This document shows positions 33,224 through 45,538 of a stretch of DNA of 59,677 nt, one piece after another; the first letter of the stretch is position 1; each line of letters begins with the position of its first letter. Under the pieces are notes generated by a model, which did not search any database, had not been told where the DNA came from, and was given only the letters and a program-made list of their open reading frames with translations. Source of the DNA: Cudoniella acicularis. Lineage: Eukaryota; Ascomycota; Leotiomycetes; Helotiales; Helotiaceae. Position numbers and translations under genes: made by a program. The stretch lies in contig JAAMPI010000148.1 in assembly GCA_013054445.1 (NCBI GenBank), positions 1 to 59,677 of the forward strand, in the 5' to 3' direction.

Positions 33224-34123
33224 CCTTGTATTTCTTCAGTATGGCTGGTGTACACCGAGGTTTAAATAGATTCGAGATTCTGAGTCGATAATTTTCTGAA
33301 GGTCTAATCAGTTGGGTTTTTCCTTAGTGTTAGGAAGGATTAAAAACCCGAATAGTTCACAAATACTCATCGTATAATACGGAGTAACTCACACGCGTCA
33401 CAATAAATAGCCTTCTTGGCCTCGATAACTTAAATGTACTTTCTACTCAAAAAGCTGAGTGATTTTGTCAATGGAGAATTATTATCCATACAGGCTCGGT
33501 ACTCAGAAATTACCCCACCGAGTAAGATAGTATAAAATACTAACCAATATGTGATGTAGAGAATAAAAGATAGGCAAAACTTGATCATCACAGCCTAGTA
33601 ATTGAGAGATCTCAACTTCAAAGCTTGTTGTTCCTTGATACGTCATTAACCACGTCGAAATCTCATTCTGCTCAATTCTGCTCAAGCCCGCTAGAGGTCG
33701 GGGCTGAATAGCACTCTTTTGCTGCCTGTTCTCACTGCTCTCTTACTTCCTCAGAACAGAAACTATGAAAATCGTGAGCTTGGGCTATCAGACTTAACCA
33801 CGAACCCTGAGAAATTCCCTTCCAGTCAGTGAGCACTGCAAAACCACAAATAACCCACCTCCAAAAACATCAAAAACACCATCCAAACAGGCATCGCAGT
33901 ATCATGCCATCACCCAGCCGTGAAGCCAAGTGTATCATCTCTGAAAGACTGAAATCACAACCACAGCTATCGATTTCGATTTCCACAGTCCCATCTAAAT
34001 AAGAAGGACAGACAAAGCGCGGTATAACACGGTATCATCGCTCTTCCCTTAGAATACCAGTGAGCTAAAGCCTCAGCATAAGGGAGGAATAAATATTCGC
34101 AGAGACGGGCTAGATGGAAACTC

Positions 34124-34185
34124 AATTACATAATAAAACGTGAGCAGTTCTAATTCGTTTCAGCTTGACCCCTGCCACTGGATGC
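34124..34185 (+). repeat. Diverged direct repeat, left copy
   Basis: aattacataataaaacgtga here matches aattacataattaaacgtga at 36310. The match continues more weakly through a shared ccctgc and a shared gatgcac/gaatgcac further right. The first 24 bases agree at 22 positions. The copies flank the reductase gene. Confidence 0.55.
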
Positions 34186-34210
34186 ACGATGACGACCAAT
34201 GCACATTACT

Positions 34211-34290
34211 AGGTACTGGGGATATCACCGCAGTATTTTGCAAGGTACTGGGGATATCAATGTATTTTTGCTAGGTACTGGAGATACCGG
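34211..34290. repeat. Three spaced copies of aggtactggrgatayc
   Basis: The motif aggtactggggatatc begins at 34211 and 34243, and a variant aggtactggagatacc begins at 34273. The spacing is 32 and 30 bp. The linkers differ but are T-rich. Confidence 0.75.
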
Positions 34291-34726
34291 CCATCATCGG
34301 ATATATATCCCATATTTACAATTTTACTAGACTTAAGCAATAAGAGAATTGAAATACTGGTATACTAAAAATACTAACCCAAATATGATCCTGGTGACGG
34401 TAAATAACATCCAAGGTAGATAGAAATTTCAATATTTTTTATAGATATACCGGTAAGCAATAATAGTAGTACGAATATTTCTCAAGGAAAGTAAATCGAT
34501 CTTTACCCCTAACACGAGTACGATTTCTCACGGTGCGGGCTTCTCCCCTAACTTTCTTCATGTCCCTAGTATATTCAAAAGTCCGAACACTGCAAGAACT
34601 AGTCATACGTGCATTGATCAACTCCTTCTCAGCGTACTCGGTTTCTTTAGAAGTCCGCAAACCGTAGGATTCTTTCTGAAGGAAAGTGATTGGATTATTG
34701 CTCCTTTCGTACAACATGAATTCTAG

Positions 34727-34734
34727 TATATAAG
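34727..34734 (+). promoter_or_regulatory. TATA box of the reductase gene
   Basis: tatataag lies about 150 bp before the ATG at 34883. The leader after it is C/A-rich (34770-34830), as in fungal promoters. Assignment rests on position and sequence only. Confidence 0.4.
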
Positions 34735-34882
34735 CCGAGTACTTTGCTTGCTAGAGAATAAAAACTATCTTTCTCACAACACTCTCAGCTATCAATTCGA
34801 ATTTGCCAACACAACTCTCTATACGCTCTTCTTTCGGAAACCGATGAACTACTGAAGATTCCTAGAGTCTTATTCCGTCACA

Positions 34883-36162
34883 ATGGTACCTGAGAACAAC
34901 CAAGTCGTTTTGGTTACTGGAGGCACTGGTTTCATAGCTACAGAAACCATTCTTCAACTGATCACTGTAAGAAGTCTCAAACCCAACATTGCAACAGGAA
35001 CTTCCTTTCGCTAGCAGGATACCGTGAGACCCTAGGCACACAGGCACTTGCTTACATCGCTCTTCACAGGCCGGCTACAAAATCATCGCAACGACCAGAA
35101 ACGTTTCGAAGGCACAACACCTGTACGAGGAGCTACCCCAATATAAGGATAACGTAACTTTCGGTGCCATTCCAGACATCACTGTCCCAGGCACATTCGA
35201 TGACCTGTTCAAGAACAACCAGTTTGTTGGCGTTTTGCACATCGCTTCTCCTCTAGTCGTCGAGACGGAAAATATTCAGAAAGATATCATTGACCCTGGC
35301 CCACTTGGCGTCAAGAGCCTTTTCCAATCAGCCCACAAGTTTGGAGGCAGTACTTTGAAGCGCATTGTCTTGACGAGCAGCGGAGCCACGATCATGGACC
35401 CTTTTTGGCCCAAGGAGAAAGCTCGCACCACGCGTTGGAACGAGGATGAGTGGACTCCGGTAAGGAGACTGCACCCCTAAACGCCCCTTTACCGTAACAA
35501 AACACAACACTCACAAAGCACAGGTGACCGTTGAGCAAGCTGTCGAAGCCAAGAGTCCCGTTCTCGGCTACTACGCCACCAAAACACTTGCTGAGCGCGC
35601 AGCCTGGGACTTCATCGAGATAGAGAAGCCAAGTTTCGACCTCACCACGCTTCTTCCCGTTGCAGTCGTCGGCCCGGTTCATACGCCGGTCAAATCCCCC
35701 GCGCAGGTCGAGAAGAGTGCCGCTCAGTTCGTCTATAGCCTCTTCAATGGCACCCGCAAAACCGCGGAAGCCGCAGAAGCCGATTACTTCGTCTTCTCCC
35801 ACATAGATGTCCGCGATCTTGCGCGTGCACATGTCCAATCCCTTACGCTGCCTGCGGCTTCGAACCAGCGTATCAACATGTCAACAGAGGAGATATTTTC
35901 GCCGCAGACTATCCTCAATGTGCTGAGCAAGCATTTCCCGGAGCTGAAGGATCGCGTTGCTACGGGTAAGCCAGACCAGTTGTTCTCTGCGGGGTTTGAC
36001 CCTACGCTATTCAGTGGCGCGAAGGCGAAGAGGATCTTTGGGGATGAGTGGGCGAGGAGTGTGGAAACGACTGTGAAGGACCTTACGGCGCAACTGTTGG
36101 GGCACGAGAAGGGTTTCTCGGTTAGAGCTCGTCCTCTTGCTCTTGTGAAAGCAACATATTAG
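34883..36162 (+). CDS. GRE2-like NAD(P)-dependent aldehyde/ketone reductase (extended SDR)
   Basis: Extended short-chain dehydrogenase of the dihydroflavonol-reductase/Gre2 group, which reduces methylglyoxal and other aldehydes or ketones with NADPH. Three exons: 34883-34966, 35070-35459 and 35524-36162, giving 370 aa. The N-terminal Rossmann motif is VLVTGGTGFIA. VLHIASPL, RIVLTSSGAT and the catalytic YYATK (Tyr-x3-Lys) follow, then the family VGP motif (PVAVVGPVHTP). The second residue of the family TGANGFIA motif is changed to TGGTGFIA but keeps the glycines. The coding GC content is clearly higher than in the AT-rich flanks. No neighbours of a shared pathway are intact. All splice sites are canonical. 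Confidence 0.9.
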
Positions 36163-36509
36163 TGCGCCGATAGGACTGCTATAGATATCAAATGTATCCA
36201 TCTCCCCTATCTGTTGAGCGAAGGAACCCTTAGATAGAAATATGAGATATTGTATTCCAAAAAGAAGTTCTCCTTGCTAGCTCGTGCTGTTGTGGTCATC
36301 GGGCCCAAATTACATAATTAAACGTGAGCGGCTCGCTTCCTTTTAAACCCTGCTAATGAATGCACAATCTGGTGGATTCCGGCGCCGCTCACACGAGCAC
36401 CACATGCTTGCAAGCCTAGAGCAATGACGACGGTCTCAAATGTCCACTCTTGCGACAACATGGTCCCTCTAGATCTACCAACATCTCTTTTAGCTATTCG
36501 GCGACAACA
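36163..36509. other. Intergenic, reductase / VPS20
   Basis: About 350 bp containing the right copy of the direct repeat (36310-36372) and presumably the VPS20 promoter. A short ORF from 36424 overlaps the VPS20 first exon out of frame and is rejected. Confidence 0.45.
36310..36372 (+). repeat. Diverged direct repeat, right copy
   Basis: Partner of the copy at 34124-34185, in the same orientation, immediately 3' of the reductase gene. Identity is high over ~24 bp and lower afterwards, with a small gap. Confidence 0.55.
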
Positions 36510-37237
36510 ATGGGGAACTCACCAAGCTCGCGTAAGATATCCGCCCAGGACAAGTGAGTTTCCTTCCCCTCAGGCTCTTCCAGCCGTGTTGCTAAGAACT
36601 CATCTCTACCTGCAGGGCGATCCTGGACATGAAGAACCAGCGGGATAAGCTGCACCAGTACCAACGGCGCATTACTGTGCTCACCGACCGAGAGAAGGCC
36701 ATTGCGAAGGAGATGCTGGCTAAGGGCGACAAGTCCAAAGCGTTGTTGGCGTTACGGCGGAAGAAATACCAGGAGTCTTTGCTGGCGAAGACGGATGCGC
36801 AGTTGGAGCAGCTCGAGAAGTTAACGAGTAGTGTGGAGTTTGCGCTGGTGCAGAAAGATGTGGTGTTTGGTCTGCAGCAAGGTACAAATGTGCTAAAGGA
36901 AATACATAAGGAAATGGGGGGGTTGGAGCACGTCGAGAAGCTGATGGGTGACACAGCTGATGCTATTGCATATCAGCAGGTGAGTGACAAGCTTCGGTGT
37001 ATAAGAATATGTCTAATTATTATCCAGGAGGTGAGCGATATGCTGGGCGGCCGAATATCCAATCAAGACGAGGATGAGGTTGAGGATGAGCTCGAAGCGC
37101 TCGAGGCAGAAGTTACAGGTGTTCCGTTGCCCGAAGTCCCAACTATGCCAGAAGCACCAACAACGGAATTGCTGAGGAAGGAGAGAGCGAAGGCAAGACT
37201 GCGCGAGAGGGAAGAGCAGACAGCCATGTTAGCGTAG
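36510..37237 (+). CDS. VPS20: ESCRT-III subunit Vps20 (CHMP6)
   Basis: Nucleates ESCRT-III polymers at endosomal membranes for multivesicular body sorting. Three exons: 36510-36553, 36616-36979 and 36980-37027 removed as a 48 nt intron before 37028-37237, giving 205 aa. The start MGNSPSS provides the N-myristoylation glycine at position 2 that anchors Vps20. The Snf7 core is helical and basic first (MKNQRDKLHQYQRRITVLTDREKAIAKEML), then AYQQEVSDMLGGRISNQDEDEVEDELEAL. It ends with a MIM-like basic helix (LLRKERAKARLREREEQTAML). The second intron is readable through in frame, so an unspliced form would add 16 residues; the family alignment favours removal. Confidence 0.92.
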
Positions 37238-37780
37238 GTGCAGGCATTATTTATTTGCATTGGGTGGCGTTTTAATGCATTTCAATGATTTATGGAGCAT
37301 GAGTTAATACCCAAGAATTACTCGGAGGCGCTGAATACAAGGTAGATCTAAATGACAATTATGATATTAGAAATAAGGTCATTTGTATGGACATTATTGT
37401 TCTGCGGCTGCCCTCTAGTTACAAATACAAAGTGGAATACCATCTAGTTACATCACAGCCTTAGACCTGGGTATAATATGTGACGGGTAACCTGCTGGCT
37501 CCGTCTAGCGGCCAAAAGACGCCCCTAATGCTGCTCCTAATACACAAATGCAATGTTGCCTTTGCGCCTCGCTCAAAAGATTACCACCAATGCTTCGCAA
37601 AAGGCCTCCAAGCCCTCCGAATGCCCTCGAGACAAACACCTTGTAATGCAATGTATCCCACGAATTCGCCAATAGTACAGAATCAATCCTCCACACCGAC
37701 CCCGGCCTCAGAAACTCTCCAAAAAGTGGTACATAAATAGTGTCCCTTAACCGCAAACCATCATCACTCCTTGATTAGAA
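37238..37780. other. Convergent 3' intergenic (VPS20 / DUF2293)
   Basis: About 540 bp. Short ORFs near 37480-37760 have no domain. No repeats seen. Confidence 0.4.
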
Positions 37781-40700
37781 TTAATCATGAACAACAACTT
37801 GACGCCTTGTTGGCATTGGCCTAACATAAGTTGGCGGTCCTCCAGATGGAGCCATAACTCTCTCCCGAACAAAAATTGGAGGCCTATTTTCAGGTTCATA
37901 GCGTCCTTGTTCGTCGGTATGTCGATCCTCGTGTGCTGTAGGTCGCCGAACTCCTTCTCCGTGGTGGCTACATAACACGAAAACTTATCAGCAAATCTGA
38001 GCCAATGAAGCAAATGATTGCACTTACATAGGTCTTTCGACGTACGCGGCTGGAGACCTTGCTCGAGCTGGCGGCGTCGCATATGATCTAGCAGAATGAT
38101 CTTGATAGCCATGTGAAAGATTACTTGGGCCTCCGAAGTTCTGAGACCTCTCTTGTACAACGCTGTAACCATCTCTCGACTGCGGAATTGGGCCGTCAAG
38201 CCGAGATTGAGAGAAATTATGAATGAAAGCTTGGTCTATAACAGCACGACCAGGGCCCAAATCATAGGAACGAGAAACTCTGCTAGGGACTGGAAAGCTG
38301 GGAGATGGCGGTCTTTGAGCATGAGCACCGCGATAGTCGGGCTCCATCTGTCGAAATCCACGATCATTTTCACTATTCCTCATACTTTGGCTGCCATTCA
38401 CGCCTTCGTGCAAAGGACGATAGAAAACAGGTTCACTCCTTTGATCATGAGGTGCTGGTGACGCAATTCGGATTATGGTAGAGGCGTCTAGCTGGCTGGC
38501 GTCAAGATCTGCTCTCCTGAATCGCTCAGGAGGCCTTGCAAGATAGCCAGGTTCCGGTGCATCGTAGATTGGAATCCGTTCTGTGGAAGCAAAATGCGAG
38601 GATCGCGTATCCCTGAACATACCTTGACTAGACTCAGATAGAACTGCAGGACGTCGATTAAGAAAATCTCTTGGTTGAACAGATGACGGTGGCAGCAAAT
38701 GAGAATCAACTGCCTCAACAGGCGCATGAACATTATAATCACGGGATGGAAGAGGTCTGAAACGACCTGAATCATCTTCAACAACCACACGCCGACGCTT
38801 GAGTTGGGGACCATCATCATCATCAAGGACGATTACTTGCCGCCGTGGTGGCGATGGTCTTCGACTTTCAACAACCGGACGAGGATATGATTCCTGACGG
38901 TAGTTGAAGCTATCGTTGATGTTGCGCCACTCATCTAAGCGGACTGACGGACCTATAACATCGCTTGAAGCCGTTTCAATGGAAGGTACAAGCATGTCCT
39001 GCAGACCATGTCTCTGTGGAGATGCCCTCACAACTTGTGGTGGTCTTTGTTCCCTCGTATGTTGAGATGGTGTACCAAGACGAGTTGGAACGTCTTGGTT
39101 GATATGTTGTTCAAATGGTGGTCTTACGATTACCTCATTTCTGTGCAAAACTCCTGTAGGTACTCTGTACTGTGAGTAGTAAGGATCCTACACGAATTAG
39201 TTTGTGGACTTGCCTCACCACAACCATATGGTTGCACACAGCTCCTACTTACCGGACGCATCCCCGGTTCATTATCATAGCGCACTTGTCCTCCGTTGTT
39301 AATCTCCGGATTTCGATACATGCTCGTCTGTGTTGCACCTGGGTGTTGTCCCATACTAGGTAAAGGCGAATTTATTGCTGGCACTGGACGCCTTGATGCG
39401 AGGCCCTCAAATGGTGTATTAACATGATGACTATTAGGCGGTGCAGTTGAACCCTGGCGTCTATTCAAAGCATCGTCCCATGCTGCCTGGTAACGTTTAA
39501 AGCCTCGTTGAACTTGCTTCTCTTTCGGAATTTTGCCCTTTCTCTTCGCTCGGGTTCGCGAAGACACTGCTCCTATCTCTGCGGTATTTCCATTTGACTG
39601 TTGAACTGCATTACTCTGAGGTCCTGAACGGTTCTCTAACTGAACTGGCCGCGGTTGGTTTCGGGAACTAGGTTGAGAAGGTGTTTCTGTAGTACTCGGC
39701 GAGGTGACTTCACCTTCCTCCTCAGAACTATCGTCTTCAGAGCTGCTGTCATCCTCCTCTTCGGAGTCTGTAATGATGACAACTTCGCGCAAGATCTCAT
39801 CCATTTGATCTCGGCCAGTCTCTTCATCTCCACGCCATTTGACGAGTACGTCGAGGCATACAGGCTCAACGACTTTTCGGGCGTTCATCCAGGTGGTCTC
39901 CCTGAGAAGTTTGTCATATCTGGTATGAGTGTGCCTAATGTGAGCGAGAACAGCAAGTTGGACTCGACGAGATAAGGGAAGGTCGGCTTGTAGCCCAACA
40001 GTTGGCTCACCATGAAACTGGGCGCCCTGAATTACTTAGCTCTGATAAATGAGACCATGGCTGAGATGCCTACCTTTTTAAATGCGTGTTCAATGATCAT
40101 CGTTCGGTCGGTATGTGGTATTCTTGGAAATAAATCTCGAATTGCAGCATCGGCCTGCTTGTTAATCTCTTCCTGCGAATCTGGAATGGGTTCAATCTGT
40201 CCGGGTGTAATCGTAGGTCGTGTGAGAACCGTCTCGCCAACAATGTCGCGGGCCTCATCCACTATCATTTCGCGAAAGTGGTATCCTGTACGGTACATGT
40301 GCTCAGAGATCTTGGACTTTTCCTCCTTGGAGCCCTATAGTTGTTCGTTAGCAAGGTTGTATCAGGAGAGGACTGGCAGCCGTACCGAAACGATAAATAT
40401 CATTGCATCTCGCTCCCTTGAAAGCTCTTTGCAAGCTTTTGTCAAATCCGGATCCCCAATAGGAACGAATGCGAATCCTGGAGGTGGTTTGGAGTCATTG
40501 GTGACCTGTAGAAATGTTAGAAAACGATTTTTGGCGTGCGAGATATTGAGTAGGTATACCTGGAACTCTAGCTTTTTTTCTTTTTTCTCTGTGTTTTCTG
40601 CAAATTCGAAGTACGATTGGTACTTGGATTTGACTCTAGGCATATCCAGTTTTGCCACAAGATGCGACGGAGCTGGAGCAGCCCACATGTCGGCCGTAAT

Positions 40701-40820
40701 CTTTGCCTTCTCCTTCTTTCGTTGTTCCAATTTCTGAGCTCGTCGCTCTTCTTTGGTCATACGACCAGGAGGTCTTTTTGCCTTGATGGGCTTCCCCACC
40801 TTATTCTTCGTCCTCGCCAT
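37781..40820 (-). CDS. Large DUF2293-domain protein (917 aa)
   Basis: Function unknown; DUF2293 is a fungal domain. Six exons: 40820-40560, 40505-40386, 40334-40074, 40017-39253, 39187-38028 and 37967-37781, which sum to 2754 nt with every phase matching. The N-terminus is Lys/Arg-rich and NLS-like (MARTKNKVGKPIKAKRPPGR, then KEERRAQKLEQRKKEKAK). The DUF2293 core lies at residues ~190-290: IRDLFPRIPHTDRTMIIEHAF, then GLQADLPLSRRVQLAVLAHIRHTHTRYDKLL and PVCLDVLVKWRGD. An acidic Ser/Glu patch (EEEDDSSSEDDSSEEEGE) follows. The rest is a long disordered Pro/Arg/Ser region with short basic RRR clusters. Nuclear location is inferred from composition. The last exon is also disordered. Confidence 0.88.
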
Positions 40821-41690
40821 CGCAACAACTGCTCAACCTACCTACATGAATCTCCTACGAGTGTTAGTGCGCGTGCAAGCGCTGGCAAGCACGGTATCAA
40901 GTATCTACAGTCTGTACCAGCAGATTCTGCGTGGTGGCAGATGAAGAAAAGTTGTGTCCTGGGCGGCGTTTTGATGAGCTGTTCTGAAGAGCAGGTTCGA
41001 CGTCGATGTCTTCGGGCGCGCAGGAAAGGAACCTAAAAGCTGCCTGGCATGAAAATCCGCTAACCTAAAACACTAGTTTTGCCGAGGCCTCCTCCAAGTC
41101 ATCCGCCTGAAGGGCAGGGCCTCGCCTCGCCCCCATAATATCAACGTGAATCATCGACACATTTGCTCCCTTTTAAAAAAGAACTCGCAAGCAAACAGTC
41201 ATTGCATTGAGGATTTCATGCATGCTATCTGCAGTGCTGCATTCACGGACTGACCGAGGCTTTTATTGGACAGACAATTTGTTAGTGACAATGAAGCAAA
41301 GACAATACGAAGAATGGTTTTGCCCATGTTGTTTGTCAAAGACTTACCGTGCACAGAAAATGAGCCGGAAAATTATCCTCTCATGAACGTACTGAATGGG
41401 AAATGCTCAAGCTATTGTAACCTTTTGAATAATGGTATGACAATATTCAGCTATCCTTTAGTAGGGCGCAGTAACATTCTAAATTTCCTTCTCTCATTTC
41501 CAATGCAAGCATTGGAAGAGAACCGCTCTCATCTCCTAACATATCTGTTCTTAGCTCTTGGTACAGATTCAAGATCACCATCAGTGGTATCAAATCTCGA
41601 CGTCACTCCCTTAATCTACAAAAATACCCATCCACGCCTCGCAAATGAAGTTTCAATCAAGTCTCCCTTGACTCCAATGTCATGCAGAGA
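40821..41690. other. Intergenic, DUF2293 promoter side and carrier 3' side
   Basis: About 870 bp. 40821-41050 should hold the promoter of the DUF2293 gene. A plus-strand ORF from 41266 runs into the carrier gene on the other strand, has no domain and is treated as a shadow. Confidence 0.4.
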
Positions 41691-42897
41691 TCAATCCTCG
41701 AGGGCGTTGATCTGTTTCTTGATAAATTCAAAAACGGAAAAGAAAATAGAGTTTACTACACAAGATCGACCCATAGAAACGCCCAAACCCCTGTACATAC
41801 GCTTATTCAGAAACTGGATTTTCGGTGCCTTCTTGACCTCTTGGCCCTTGCAGACAGTTAGGCAGTTACGCTGGTAAATGCTCTTGGCAGAATCGATAGG
41901 ATAGATCAGAGCCCAGCTCGCAACGCCGCAGAGACCCCCAGCAAAAAGGACTGCAAGGGGATTTGTTGGCGACCGATCTCCTGTATACGTGGTTAAAAGC
42001 TGCTTGCTGCTTTCATAGGTCATAAAGTAGATCGCAGTGCCAAGCGTGTCTCGCACTATTCATCATTAGCTGGGCCCCATAACATCTAACCAATCTACAT
42101 ACACAGGTGCAGATTGAAGCCAGAATACAGTCCTGCAATGCCCCGGTGCTTCACAATGTTCTTGGCTGTCTGGAATGTACCCTTATTCTGGTAACTGGCA
42201 GCAACTCCGCGGCTATTCAAAGGATCGGAAGTGCTCGCCTTGTTGTGATCGGCCATGAGTACTGATACTTGGGCGCTGACTTTTGTCAATTCGAAAGGGC
42301 CTGTTTTTGTGATCAGCTGGAAGGATTCACAAGGATCTAACTTCTCCTTAGTTTCCAAAATACTTACAGGCTACCAGTGTGATAAAAGACCCAGCCGTAG
42401 CCCCTGCAGCTCCAAAGCATGCGACTGTAGAGAAGGTTGGATATGTCCCCGGCGTATTCACATGGACCAATGGATCAAGGCCAAAATGGCGCTTGAACCA
42501 AGCTGCATATGTATATTTCGATCTTTGGTATACCGAGAAGGATATTGTCCGTACCAAGGTGACGCTCGCCATAGGCGCCGTCACTCCACGGAAGAAGCCT
42601 CGAAGCTTCTCGGTTTGGTAGGTATGCCGCACACAATCAGCGAAGCTATTGTACTTGTATGTCTGCATTCGAGTCTTCACCGAGTCCAAGGGAAACTACG
42701 ATCGATGAGCGCGCGCCACGGTTTGGAAGTCAAGTACTTACGGCAGAAAAGGTGGACAATACGCTGCTCACGGATGCAGCGACCTCAGTGCGATATCTCT
42801 TGACCCATCGCTTCTGTCTACGTTCACCTCCTATGGCTTTCCCTGCCATTTGGTCTTGTTGGATTGATCCACCGTGGGGAGTTGAATTGGGTGGCAT
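41691..42897 (-). CDS. Mitochondrial carrier family protein (substrate unknown)
   Basis: Six-helix inner-membrane solute carrier. Four exons: 42897-42742, 42695-42368, 42300-42103 and 42055-41691, giving 348 aa. All three signature motifs are visible. The first, PLDSVKTRMQ, arises at the first splice junction. The second is PFELTKVSAQ, made at the second splice junction. The third is PIDSAKSIYQ. Between them come RGFFRGVTAPMASVTLVRTI, AGLYSGFNLHLLRDTLGTAIYFMTYE and YRGLGVSMGRSC. The N-terminus (MPPNSTPHGG, residues 1-50) is hydrophilic and outside the repeats. The substrate cannot be inferred reliably; fungal members of this subgroup have a longer matrix loop between repeats 1 and 2, as here. 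Start by similarity to the family opening and first ATG in frame. Confidence 0.87.
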
Positions 42898-45538
42898 GTT
42901 GGGAGGTATTCGGATTCGCGATGGGTGCTGCGGACAACGCAGTGAACCTCAACGCTCCATTAAAATCATAGGAAGATAAACCTCCATGAAGAGGACGTCG
43001 CCGCGTGCTCTCGAGCAACAGGTCGTGGCTCGGGAGCCAAAGCGAATGGTGGGTTGCGAATGTGTAGGACTTGAGCTTTGCGGGGTCGAGAGAGCTACCT
43101 GTGTACATAGAAGTTGTGGACGAGGATTGAAGTAACACAGCACCAGAGAGGTAAGGATCACAAGTGGCAGAACAAGTGCAGAATTTACATCTGAAAGTCC
43201 TCGGCGTCCAATGGGTGACGCTTGATCGCTAAAAGAACGGGACGAATGCAACACGGCTTAAACCCCTTGTTCACTGTACATGGTACAGTAAACCCCTCCA
43301 CCTCCATCTCCATCAATTACAGATGGAGTGAAGCTCCTCTCAATCCTGTTTGGGGACATCTGCAGCTGCGCGACTGCACCACTCTGTTTGTAGATAACAT
43401 CAAAGATGTAATTGATAGCATTTAACCGCTAATCTACATTACTAAATGCGTAAATACTTGGGTACCAAAGTAGGCAAAGATTGTAGACAAAAGCAAATCC
43501 CGTTAGGACCTGATAAGCGGGCCACCCACGGCCGCTGCTGACCGTGGGGATGCTTCCTGACTCCTGAGGCTTCACTTCCCCTCAAAATACTTTTCTCCCG
43601 CTACAGTACATTAGATCATCGCCCATAACAAAGCAGTGGGGCCACGTACAAACGAACTTCGTCACTGTGTAGTGGATGTTCCACTAGTGTCCCACTAGTG
43701 TCAATAGGAGGTACCAAGGTAGTTCAGGATTTGCCAGGCGAGCCCAAGTTCTTACCAGTTCCTGACCCTGTGTGGTCACTGGAGCAGTTTTTCCAAAACA
43801 GCAAAAAACCAGGGGTTCATAGAGGCAGGATCGTCGGATGGCATTGTGTCATTGGACAGGTCAACAAGCTCCTCGTTCACCCAATGAAACATTGACCTAG
43901 ATGCTCTCTAAGTGGTTGCAGCAAAGAGCAGTGTAGATCGCACGTTCAATGCCAGTATGGCAGCCGAATCCCAAAAAGCTTTTGCGCATTGGAACTTTGC
44001 TCTTTAGAAGCTATACGAAGGTTTCTTCACAGCAGAGTTTGCTTGTGAGAAGGTTTTCTTCCTTGACTAATTGCTAGGAATATCCGAATATATTAACATT
44101 ACGACGAGACTAGAAGCCGAAACCATGCATCGTTAGTTGTACTTTATCTGGAGTCCTGAACGTTGACCTTTAGAGCAAAAGAGAAGCTCTGCAAATATTC
44201 TAGAGAAAAGCTGGTTTCTGACCATTTCCCCACTTACCCCATAGAAGGGTGGCAATGCAAAAGGAAAATAAATATCCTAATCGTCTTTGCTAAAAGCAAA
44301 AATTGAACAAATCATGACCTCTCATGCAGCCTCCAGATTGCAGTGCAACGTCAAAAGTTCAAAACGGCTACAAAATTGGTTTGACTTGATTCGATTGATA
44401 AAACAGAATACCAAACTAAAGCTATTGGAGCATGAGAATACCTCATTATCCCAACTTCTCATGGCCTGAAACATCAACCTTCAATATCATGCCACGTAAC
44501 CTTGTTGTGAGAGCATTTTGCTACCAAACGACCTGCCAAACCACTAACCCCCGCTGTTAGTTACTCATATGCCTCCTTCCCTTTTTGCCTCATAACTGGT
44601 AGGAAGTACCGATAGGGTAATGCCAAAGAGTTTTGAGGAATGTTGCTTTCAGTGCTGGGCAACATTTAGTCAGACCATCAACATCGAAGCCCAAGCTTAT
44701 CGCATCAGACTTGATGCTTGCGAACGGCGTGATTTCCATTCAAATTGGATTGAGCAGAGACGGAGATGAAACGATGTCGAGTAACATCCAAAAAGGTCTT
44801 TATTTGAGTTCTTCATCGAGCCATAGTATATCCAGAGGTTGCAAGCAATGACCAAGTGATCGTCTGAATTGATAGCCTGAAGGGCTTTGAGTCGAAGCTT
44901 CGTCGTTTCGGAAATGTCTGAGATATCGGCCCACTTGTACTCATTATCCTTGCGATTTACTTTGGTGAATGCAGCATGATTCCATTCTCTTATGGCCCGA
45001 TCTCGGGCGACTCTGGCTTTAAATTCCTTTAGATGGAAACCAGCAACTCCAGAAAGGAGCACTTTAAATAAACCATCAACCGGCTAGGTGTCTTGCAATA
45101 TTCCGGGGTTGTTGTCAACCAACGCTTTTCCCATGAGCACCTGCGAAAAATATCGCTGACGAAACTCATTGTTAATGGAAAAGATGTAAGGCAACAGACG
45201 AATACGTTACGGTGAGTTTGATGAAACAATGTGGTAGTTGCTGGTTAGTTACTGCAAAGTGAGCTGGGAAAGGGGGCTTAAAACGTGATTTTTGGCCTAA
45301 TGAAATCGCTCAATCCCCTGAAAAACTTGGTCCAGGACTGTAGAAAGACATTGGTAATTGACTTCGCAGGTTGTAATAGCGGAAATCAGAGATTCCAGAC
45401 TTAAGGTTCCATTGCCTAAAGCTAGCCAATACGATGGATTAAGACTCCAAGTCGTTCCTCGTGATGGCAAAGCTTTCAATTTACAAAATATCACGAAGAG
45501 GAATTGGGGACTCTGAAATGATTCTCCGATTTCAAAGC
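42898..45538. other. AT-rich gene-poor stretch with unclassified ORF remnants
   Basis: About 2.6 kb. 42898-43260 holds the carrier gene's promoter side. Minus-strand ORFs at 45062-44697 (containing REWNHAAFTKVNRKDNEYKW and LKALQAINSDDHLVIACNLW) look protein-like, but I cannot assign a family or find a start or splice structure. The plus ORF at 43698-43895 is also unassigned. The ORF at 45297-45542 begins at the stop region of the LYR gene and is not supported. No transposon ends seen. Confidence 0.35.
44697..45062 (-). other. Possible coding remnant, family unknown
   Basis: A 121-codon open frame. Its middle has a natural-looking amino-acid mix (KEFKARVARDRAIREWNHAA, WADISDISETTKLRLKALQA), while its end drifts into low-complexity sequence. 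It has no convincing upstream exon or promoter and lies in an AT-rich block, so it may be a fragment of a dead gene. Confidence 0.25.

Larger units (their letters stand above)
33224..34882. other. AT-rich stretch with short repeats
   Basis: About 1.66 kb between the Atg22 pseudogene and the reductase. It holds a triplicated ~16 bp motif (34211-34290), one copy of a diverged direct repeat also found at 36305-36372, and a TATA-box-like element near 34727. ORFs are short and unrecognised. Confidence 0.45.

Noticed and set aside
41266..41877. 203-aa plus-strand ORF
   Set aside because: Runs into the antisense of the mitochondrial carrier gene, with no domain.
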